41,545 bases of DNA from JAJPGZ01 sp041167105 (GTDB taxonomy: Bacteria > Verrucomicrobiota > Verrucomicrobiia > Chthoniobacterales > UBA10450), in NCBI GenBank assembly GCA_041167105.1, contig JBEEGX010000011.1, forward strand, positions 1-41,545, written 5' to 3'. Positions 33,366-39,918 of this stretch are shown piece after piece. A program made the translations under genes and the position numbers. The notes under the pieces were generated by a model. It did no database searches and was not told the origin of the DNA. It saw only the letters and a list, made by a program, of their open reading frames with translations. The number at the start of each line of letters is the position of its first letter. Position 1 is the stretch's first letter.

Positions 33366-36230
33366 ATGCATGCGCGACAGGAATACAAGATCGACCTCGA
33401 CTCCTTTGCGCGGCGTCATATCGGCCCTAACGAATCTGAAGTTGGCGCAATGTTGCGCGAACTCGATTTCGACAATCTCGATGCACTGATCGACGCGACC
33501 GTTCCGAAAAATATCCGCTTAGATCGACAACTCGATTTGCCGGAAGCGAAATCGGAAGCACAGGCGCTGTCGGAGCTGCGCACGATTTCGAAGAAGAACA
33601 AAGTCGCGAAGAATTTTATCGGCGCTGGTTACTCCGATTCGATCACGCCGCCGGTGATTCAGCGAAACATTCTCGAGAACCCCGGTTGGTATACTGCCTA
33701 CACACCGTATCAGGCCGAGCTCGCGCAAGGCCGGCTCGAAGCGCTGCTCAATTTCCAAACCATGATCACCGATCTCACAGCGATGGAGATCGCGAATGCG
33801 TCGATGCTCGATGAAGCCACTTCCGCAGCGGAGGCGATGGCGCTCTGTCATGCGGCGGTGCCGGGCCGGAAAACATTTTTGGTTTCGGACGATTGCCATC
33901 CGCAAACGATCGAGGTCGTGACTACGCGCGCGAAGCCGCTCGGCATTCAGATTAAGATCGACCATCACGTTAACTTCGATTTTGACGAGGATGTTTTTGG
34001 CGCGCTCCTGCAATTTCCCGCTACTGATGGTGAGGTTCACGATTACTCCGCGCTCGTTAGGCCGGCGCACGAGGCCGGCGCGCTCGTGGTGGTGGCGGCC
34101 GATATTCTCGCGCTCACTCTCTTCAAACCGCCGGGCGAGTTCGATGTCGATGTTGTCGTCGGCAGCACGCAGCGCTTCGGGGTTCCGTTAGGCTACGGCG
34201 GGCCACACGCGGGATTTTTTGCCACGCGCGACAAATACAAACGTCACATGCCCGGCCGGCTCGTCGGCGTTTCGCATGATGCTGAAGGTCGCCCGGGCTA
34301 TCGACTCGCATTGCAAACGCGCGAGCAACATATCCGTCGCGACAAAGCCACCAGTAATATTTGCACCGCGCAAGTTTTGCTCGCGGTCATCGCCTCGATG
34401 TATGCGGTCTATCACGGACCGCGCGGCTTGCGCGCTATCGCCGAACGCCTGGATGAAATGACGCGGCGCCTTTGCGTTTCTCTCGAGGACGTTGGCTTCG
34501 GTGTCGCGCACGAATTTTTCTTCGACACGCTTCATGTCGCGCTCGGCCATCAGGGAAACGCGGAGCACTTTCTTGCGCGAGCCGCGTCTGTCGGGATGAA
34601 TTTGCGCAAACTCGGCGAGAACACCGTCGGCATCTCGATCGACGAAACGACGACCGAAGCAGACCTCGCGCACCTGTGCGAAGTGTTTGAGGCGAAGATC
34701 GACAGTTCGTCCGATTACGAATCTTTCCGCGATCCGCCGTCGCTCCTGCGCACTTCCGATTTCCTAACGCACCCGATCTTCAATACGCATCACACCGAGA
34801 CCGAAATGCTGCGTTACATCAAGCGGCTCGAGTCGCGCGATTTGTCGCTCTGTCATTCCATGATTCCGCTCGGCTCATGCACGATGAAACTGAACGCGAC
34901 CGCGGAAATGTTTCCGCTTTCGTGGCCGGAATTTTCGAAGCTACATCCGTTTGCGCCTAACGAACAGGCGACCGGTTACATCGACATGTGCAAGCAGCTG
35001 GAAGATTGGCTCGCGGAAATCACCGGCTTCGCTGCCGTATCGTTGCAGCCGAATGCGGGATCGCAAGGTGAATACGCGGGCTTGCTCGCGATCCGCGAAT
35101 ATCACAATTCGCGCGGTGAACCGCATCGCAACGTTTGTCTCATTCCGAATTCGGCGCACGGAACGAATCCGGCCAGCGCGGTCATGGCCGGTCTGCGCGT
35201 CGTCGCGGTCGCGACGTTGAAAGATGGAGATGTCGATCTTGCCGATCTTCGCGCGAAAGCCGACGCGCACGCGCGCGATCTCGCCGCCATCATGATCACA
35301 TATCCGAGCACGCACGGCGTGTTCGAGCCGACCATTCGCGAAATCTGCGAAATCGTGCACGCGCACGGCGGCCAGGTTTATCTCGACGGCGCGAACATGA
35401 ACGCACAGGTCGGACTCTGCCGTCCCGGCGATTACGGCGCCGATGTTTGCCATTTGAATTTGCACAAGACGTTTTGCATTCCGCACGGCGGCGGCGGACC
35501 CGGCGTCGGACCGATCGGTGTCGCGCCACATCTCGTTCCGTTTTTGCCGGCGGCGGCGACGTTGAATGACGATGTCGATCTTACCAACCGCGTCGGGCCA
35601 GTCGCGCAAGCGCCCTATGGCAGCGCGAGCATTCTCACGATCTCGTGGATGTATATCCGCATGATGGGACCGATCGGCCTAACGGATGCGAGCAAGATCG
35701 CGATTCTGAATGCGAACTACATCGCGAAACGACTCGACCCGCATTTTCCGGTCTTGTTCAAAGGCAAACGCGGCCTCGTCGCGCATGAGTGCATTGTCGA
35801 TCTTCGCCAATTTAAAAGTATCGGCATCGAAGTCGAAGACGTGGCGAAACGTTTGATGGATTACGGATTTCACGCGCCGACAGTTTCGTTTCCGGTTGCC
35901 GGCACGATGATGATCGAGCCGACCGAGAGCGAATCGAAAGATGAGCTCGACCGTTTTTGCGATGCGATGATTTCCATTCGAAAGGAAATCGAAGCCGTCG
36001 CGAACGGCACGCAAGATCGACATAACAATTTGCTCAAAAACGCGCCGCACACCACGCGACAGATCGCCGCGGAAAAATGGGAACATCCCTACACGCGCGA
36101 GCAAGCGGCGTTTCCCGCGCCGTGGACACGCGAGCACAAATTCTGGCCGAGCGTCGCGCGCATCGACAACGTCTACGGCGATCGGAATTTATTCTGTTCC
36201 TGTCCGCCGGTCGAAGGCTTCGAAGACTGA
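33366..36230 (+). CDS. gcvP: Glycine dehydrogenase (decarboxylating), P-protein of glycine cleavage
   Basis: The 954-residue length matches the single-chain P-protein (about 950 residues), with both halves of the split form fused. It decarboxylates glycine on PLP and passes aminomethyl to the lipoyl arm of GcvH. Markers are FARRHIGPNESE at the N-terminus, IGAGYSDSITPPVIQRNILENPGWYTAYTPYQAE, PLGSCTMKLNA, NAGSQGEYAGL and the PLP lysine K701 in NLHKTFCIPHGGGGPGVGPIG. No gcvT or gcvH is adjacent, so the complex is encoded elsewhere. The C-terminal 58 bp overlap the convergent phosphoribosyltransferase gene. Four TGTCGATCTT or AAGATCGACA copies plus variants lie in it, giving DVDL, QDRH and KID segments. 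Confidence 0.96.
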   Translation: MHARQEYKIDLDSFARRHIGPNESEVGAMLRELDFDNLDALIDATVPKNIRLDRQLDLPEAKSEAQALSELRTISKKNKVAKNFIGAGYSDSITPPVIQRNILENPGWYTAYTPYQAELAQGRLEALLNFQTMITDLTAMEIANASMLDEATSAAEAMALCHAAVPGRKTFLVSDDCHPQTIEVVTTRAKPLGIQIKIDHHVNFDFDEDVFGALLQFPATDGEVHDYSALVRPAHEAGALVVVAADILALTLFKPPGEFDVDVVVGSTQRFGVPLGYGGPHAGFFATRDKYKRHMPGRLVGVSHDAEGRPGYRLALQTREQHIRRDKATSNICTAQVLLAVIASMYAVYHGPRGLRAIAERLDEMTRRLCVSLEDVGFGVAHEFFFDTLHVALGHQGNAEHFLARAASVGMNLRKLGENTVGISIDETTTEADLAHLCEVFEAKIDSSSDYESFRDPPSLLRTSDFLTHPIFNTHHTETEMLRYIKRLESRDLSLCHSMIPLGSCTMKLNATAEMFPLSWPEFSKLHPFAPNEQATGYIDMCKQLEDWLAEITGFAAVSLQPNAGSQGEYAGLLAIREYHNSRGEPHRNVCLIPNSAHGTNPASAVMAGLRVVAVATLKDGDVDLADLRAKADAHARDLAAIMITYPSTHGVFEPTIREICEIVHAHGGQVYLDGANMNAQVGLCRPGDYGADVCHLNLHKTFCIPHGGGGPGVGPIGVAPHLVPFLPAAATLNDDVDLTNRVGPVAQAPYGSASILTISWMYIRMMGPIGLTDASKIAILNANYIAKRLDPHFPVLFKGKRGLVAHECIVDLRQFKSIGIEVEDVAKRLMDYGFHAPTVSFPVAGTMMIEPTESESKDELDRFCDAMISIRKEIEAVANGTQDRHNNLLKNAPHTTRQIAAEKWEHPYTREQAAFPAPWTREHKFWPSVARIDNVYGDRNLFCSCPPVEGFED

Positions 36231-36871
36231 CAAGCGGCGGCGGCGAGCAGCTCGCGGACTTCGTCGTCCGTCGTCTGCGCAAAGTTTTCATAGAACTGGC
36301 CGACGGCGTGAAAATATTCCGGCGCGGTCGCGCAGATTGTTTCGTCGGCGAGTGATTCGAGTTCGCGGCATGTTTCGGGCGCGCCGACTGGGACAGCCAC
36401 AATAATTTTCGCGGCGCCTTCCTGCCGCAACGCCGTCACGGCCGCACGCATAGTCGCGCCGGTGGCGAGGCCGTCATCGACCAGAATGACAGTGCGGCCG
36501 CGCACGTCGAGCGGCGGACGATCGTCGCGATAAAGTTTTTCGCGGCGCGCGACCTCGGCTTGTTCGCGGACAGTCACGGCATCAATGATCTCCATCGCGT
36601 TCGGCAACGCACGGACGACGTCGTCGTTCAAAACGCGCACGCCGCCCGAAGCGATGGCGCCGGCGGCGAGTTCTTCGAAACCGGGCACGCCGAGTTTGCG
36701 AACGATGAAGACGTCGAGCGGCGCGCGGAGGCGTTTCGCAATTTCGTAGGCGACGGGAACACCGCCGCGCGGCAGGCCGAGCACGATGACGTCGTCGCGC
36801 CCGAAATAGTTATTGTCGATCTTGCCGGCTAAAATTTCGCCGGCTTCATGTCGATCTTGAAAGATGCGCAT
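36173..36871 (-). CDS. Phosphoribosyltransferase family protein
   Basis: The 232-residue protein has an N-terminal segment with VIVLGLPRGGVPVAYEIAKRL (29-49), then a PRPP-binding loop VDDGLATGAT at 131-140 preceded by TVIL, the signature of type I phosphoribosyltransferases. This subgroup (LPRGGVPV, VRKLGVPGFEELAAGAIASGG) is widespread but of unclear substrate and often accompanies stress proteins. The gene overlaps the end of gcvP by 58 bp in convergent orientation, an unusually long overlap, with the Lys/Gln-rich tail (SSKPSTGGQEQNKF) lying in the overlap; conserved sequence ends before it. The first 20 residues contain two word 1 copies (FQDRHEAGE and GKIDNN). Confidence 0.87.
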   Translation of the reverse strand: MRIFQDRHEAGEILAGKIDNNYFGRDDVIVLGLPRGGVPVAYEIAKRLRAPLDVFIVRKLGVPGFEELAAGAIASGGVRVLNDDVVRALPNAMEIIDAVTVREQAEVARREKLYRDDRPPLDVRGRTVILVDDGLATGATMRAAVTALRQEGAAKIIVAVPVGAPETCRELESLADETICATAPEYFHAVGQFYENFAQTTDDEVRELLAAAACQSSKPSTGGQEQNKFRSP

Positions 36872-36915
36872 CTATCAAACGCTACGCTCTAGCGCGGTGC
36901 GATAGATTGCAAAGA

Positions 36916-36938
36916 TTTCGCGGCGAGACGCCGCGAAA
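36916..36938. terminator. Perfect 10-bp inverted repeat, REP-like or terminator
   Basis: TTTCGCGGCG, AGA, CGCCGCGAAA form a hairpin with 10-bp perfect arms and a 3-base loop. It is followed by CGCGCCGGGGACAGCCGCGCTACC. It lies in the 86-bp gap just after the stop (minus strand) of the flavoprotein gene, so it could end that transcript, though no U-run follows. The GGGACAGCCGCGCTACC part shares the CGCTACC end with the element at 39842-39902, which suggests the same repeat family. Confidence 0.6.
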
Positions 36939-36957
36939 CGCGCCGGGGACAGCCGCG

Positions 36958-38487
36958 CTACCCTTCGGCTTCGGCGGCGAGCTCGGGCGCGCTGCGCACA
37001 CGCTTCGGCACCAAACGCAACGCGGTGCCGCTCGCTTGCTGTTCGTCACCGGCGGCGCCGGCTTCGTGATACTCGGCGTCCTGATTCACTTCCCAAAGAT
37101 CGTAAAGCTTGCTGTCGGCCAAAATATTTTCGACGCACAACATCGCCGTCATCATTGCGTGATCCTGGTTGTTGTATTTATGCATGCCGTTGCGGCCGAC
37201 GAGATGCAAATTCGGGTAGCGCGTCTCGAGCTCCCGCCGAACCGTCTCGACGTGCTTGGCGTAATCATCATCGTAAACCGGATACGCTTTCTTTTGCCTA
37301 ACGACGGTGCCGTCGAGCACATCGCCTTCTTTGGCGAGGCCGATCTCAATCAGTTCGCGCGTCGCGAGCTTGATCAGCTCTTCATCTTTCGAATCCCAAA
37401 CGCCATCGTGTTCGAAACAAAAATATTCGAGTCCGTAACAAGCTTTGTCCGGGTCGGGCACCATCTCGGGCGACCACGAACGGAAATTTTGGACACGACC
37501 GACTTTGACTCTCGGGTCATGGATGTAGATCCAGTTATCGTCGAATGCGTCGCGGTTCTTCACGATCAACATCACGGTGATGAAATCGCGGTACTTGAGC
37601 GACTCGGCGGCGCGTTTGGCTTCGTCGGAAACTTCCGGCCGAATCCCGCGGACGAGCTCGCGCATGGGCGCGGATGAAATGACGTGCTCGGCTTGAAGCG
37701 TCTGGACATTACCTTGTCGATCTTGCAATGACACGGTCCAGCTTTCGTTAGGCGCATCGTAATTAAGGCCGACGACTTTGTGGCCCATTTCGATATTGCC
37801 GCCCATGGCTTTGGTTTTTTCCGCGCAAACTTCCCACATCATGCCCGGACCTTTGCGCGGATAACGGAAGGAATTGATCAGTGTCTTGATCACTTTGCTG
37901 CGGTCGCCGTTGTAACGCTGCGGGATGAGCGCGTTCTTGATCGCGCTGCCTAACGACAGCCCTTTGATGCGCTGCGCCGCCCAATCGGCCGAGATTTCCT
38001 TGCAGCTCATGCCCCAGACTTTTTCGGTGTAAGTCTTGAAGAAGGTGTTGAAGAGACGTTTGCCGAATTGATTGCTCACCCAATCCTCGAAATTTCGCGG
38101 ATCGCGCACCGGGAATGCTTTCGCCTTCAGATACGACAGCACGCACAATGTCGATCTTACAACGCCGAGCTTGAACAGCGCTTCGAAGGCGCGCAGTGGA
38201 TAGGCGAAAAATTTACCGTTGTAATAAATGCGCGACGAACGCGGCCGCAGCAGCATGTCGTCAGGCAATATCTCCGTCCAAAAATCTTCGACTGCTTTCG
38301 ATTTAGAAAAGAACCGGTGACCGCCGATGTCGAAGTGAAAACCCTTGTAGGTGGCGGTGCGCGAAATTCCGCCGACGTAAACCGGATCGGCCTCGAGCAC
38401 GGTGACGTCGACACCATTCTTCGCGAGCAGATAGGCGGCGGTGAGACCCGCCGGACCGGCTCCGATAATAGCTACCTTCGTTTTCAT
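36958..38487 (-). CDS. FAD-dependent oxidoreductase, UDP-galactopyranose-mutase/amine-oxidase-like
   Basis: The 509-residue protein begins with a Rossmann dinucleotide motif (KVAIIGAGPAGLTAAYLL, GAGPAG at 9-14), then VLEADPVYVGGISRT and FHFDIGGHRFFSKS, which matches the NAD(P)-binding_8 amine-oxidase/UDP-galactopyranose-mutase group. A C-terminal segment LHLVGRNGMHKYNNQDHAMMTAML closes the FAD site. Relatives sit in cell-envelope polysaccharide loci and may isomerise or oxidise a nucleotide or lipid-linked sugar; the exact reaction is not known to me. It starts 4 bp after the stop of the PIG-V-like membrane protein, so the two probably form an operon. It ends with a low-complexity acidic tail. 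Confidence 0.85.
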   Translation of the reverse strand: MKTKVAIIGAGPAGLTAAYLLAKNGVDVTVLEADPVYVGGISRTATYKGFHFDIGGHRFFSKSKAVEDFWTEILPDDMLLRPRSSRIYYNGKFFAYPLRAFEALFKLGVVRSTLCVLSYLKAKAFPVRDPRNFEDWVSNQFGKRLFNTFFKTYTEKVWGMSCKEISADWAAQRIKGLSLGSAIKNALIPQRYNGDRSKVIKTLINSFRYPRKGPGMMWEVCAEKTKAMGGNIEMGHKVVGLNYDAPNESWTVSLQDRQGNVQTLQAEHVISSAPMRELVRGIRPEVSDEAKRAAESLKYRDFITVMLIVKNRDAFDDNWIYIHDPRVKVGRVQNFRSWSPEMVPDPDKACYGLEYFCFEHDGVWDSKDEELIKLATRELIEIGLAKEGDVLDGTVVRQKKAYPVYDDDYAKHVETVRRELETRYPNLHLVGRNGMHKYNNQDHAMMTAMLCVENILADSKLYDLWEVNQDAEYHEAGAAGDEQQASGTALRLVPKRVRSAPELAAEAEG

Positions 38488-38491
38488 GTTA

Positions 38492-39790
38492 TTAAGCGAC
38501 CCAGTTTGCCCGGGTAAAATTCCACACGTACCAACCCTGTACGATTAACCCCGCGGCGCACGCCAGCACCACAGTCGCCGTCGCCAATGCGCGCACTGGC
38601 AGCGGAGGGAGGCGAAGTTGACGCAGAAAGTGCAGGAACGCCAGCACGATTAAAGTATGAGAACAAAACTGATAGCGCAGCATGCTCTCCATCTCGACGC
38701 AGGCCACGCCGCTGATGGAGATGTAATATATAATAGCTCCGGCAGCGTAGAGACCGATGCGTTGGCGCCAATTCGTCTCGCTCCGCAATGCCGCGACGAT
38801 TTCGACAATCGCGATGATGATGAACGCGACCATCGTCAGCGAAGTCGCAAGCTGACTGGCTTCGACCGGATTATTCAGCGCGGGTACGAGCCAGCGATAA
38901 CTTGAAGGACGAAAGATCGCCAGGTAATCGGGCACGATTCCCCAACCGGCCGATTGCGTGAGCATGTACATGTCCCAATGCCCCCAGCGTATGAGGCAAT
39001 AAGTGAAGAACGCGCCGGCGCCGAATGTCGCTAAGATCGACATCGTCATTACCGACAAATGCTGACGCAGCGGAAACAATCGCTTTTGCAAAATCGATTG
39101 CATGACTGGAATGCCCGCGCACGGAATACCGACGATGCGCGTGCCGGACATAATGATGCCGTGCAGAACAGCGAACACTTTCGCGTAGCGCGATTCCGAC
39201 GTGCTCCAATAAAGAAAGCCGAGCAGCCCCATCAGGAACATCGATTCGGAATAACCCGCGATAAGAAAGAACGCGGCCGGATGGGACAAGATCGACAATG
39301 CGCCTAACGAGCGCAGTGTCGGCGAAAGGTTCCAGCGTTCGCAAAAGAGAAAGAAATAACTCCAGAAACCGAACGCGGCGATTTGCGCGGTAATGAGCAA
39401 CCCGCTGTCGGTTTCAATTCGAAAAACTTTATGGAGCAGCGCCGCGGTCGCGGGATAAGCGGGGAAGAATGCGACGTTGGAAACTTCCATCACCTTGTGA
39501 TTGATCGGCGGAACGATGGTTTCGTAGCCGCGATCGATGATGTTCATGAACCAGTAGCTGTCGTGCTGGTTCAAGGTGGAATAGCGCCAGGAGAGCGGAC
39601 CTTCCGGCGCGAGGAGCAGCACGGCGATGACGATTTGCGCGATGGTGACGACGAACGCCCAGCTCAACGGAGTGATTGTCGATCTTGCCGCGGTCATTCC
39701 AGGCGAAGGCAGAGCCGCCGAGGAGATACGAAAGCTTTCGCCGAAGCAAGAACTTGTCGGTTGATCGAGTGTCGCCGTGTTCGCTTGCAT
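38492..39790 (-). CDS. PIG-V-like GT-C membrane mannosyltransferase-type protein
   Basis: The 432-residue product has about nine to ten membrane helices after a 40-residue polar leader. The first periplasmic loop carries LNQHDSYWFMNIIDRGYE, where the Asp of HDSYW sits at the expected catalytic place of PIG-V/GT-C transferases. VSNVAFFPAYPATAALLHKVF and SILSHPAAFFLIAGYSESMFLMGLLGFLYW follow the usual PIG-V order. It likely uses polyprenyl-phosphate mannose or a similar donor outside the inner membrane. It is transcribed with the flavoprotein gene 4 bp downstream. The 40-residue leader is not hydrophobic, so a start at the internal Met near residue 32 (MTAARSTITPLSWAFVV) is also possible. Word 1 gives TMSIL and LSIL helices. 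Confidence 0.8.
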   Translation of the reverse strand: MQANTATLDQPTSSCFGESFRISSAALPSPGMTAARSTITPLSWAFVVTIAQIVIAVLLLAPEGPLSWRYSTLNQHDSYWFMNIIDRGYETIVPPINHKVMEVSNVAFFPAYPATAALLHKVFRIETDSGLLITAQIAAFGFWSYFFLFCERWNLSPTLRSLGALSILSHPAAFFLIAGYSESMFLMGLLGFLYWSTSESRYAKVFAVLHGIIMSGTRIVGIPCAGIPVMQSILQKRLFPLRQHLSVMTMSILATFGAGAFFTYCLIRWGHWDMYMLTQSAGWGIVPDYLAIFRPSSYRWLVPALNNPVEASQLATSLTMVAFIIIAIVEIVAALRSETNWRQRIGLYAAGAIIYYISISGVACVEMESMLRYQFCSHTLIVLAFLHFLRQLRLPPLPVRALATATVVLACAAGLIVQGWYVWNFTRANWVA

Positions 39791-39841
39791 GTTTCGCTGG
39801 CTGTAGTGCGAGACTTGGACGGGAATGCGAAACCTTTATTC

Positions 39842-39902
39842 GGTAGCGCCGGCGCGCTGCGCCGGCACGAGTTTGGAGACGCCGCAGCGCGGCGTCGCTA
39901 CC
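39842..39902. repeat. REP-like double hairpin element
   Basis: Outer arms GGTAGCG (39842-39848) and CGCTACC (39896-39902) enclose two perfect hairpins: GCCGGCGC/GCGCCGGC with loop GCT (39848-39866), and GACGCCGC/GCGGCGTC with loop AGC (39878-39896). It lies in the 128-bp gap between the glycogen-synthase-like stop and the PIG-V-like start. The architecture is that of REP/BIME-type dispersed repeats. A word 1 copy follows at 39908. Confidence 0.75.
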
Positions 39903-39918
39903 AGTAAAAGATCGACAA

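Noticed and set aside
34941..35609. 222-residue minus-strand open frame
   Set aside because: It is antisense to the catalytic part of gcvP, which includes the PLP lysine; shadow of conserved coding.
36916..36938. Canonical intrinsic terminator
   Set aside because: The hairpin is strong but no run of U follows in either direction, so a REP-like element is at least as likely; it is kept only as a tentative terminator.
36907..37677. 256-residue plus-strand open frame
   Set aside because: It is antisense to the FAD-dependent oxidoreductase, whose motifs are unambiguous.
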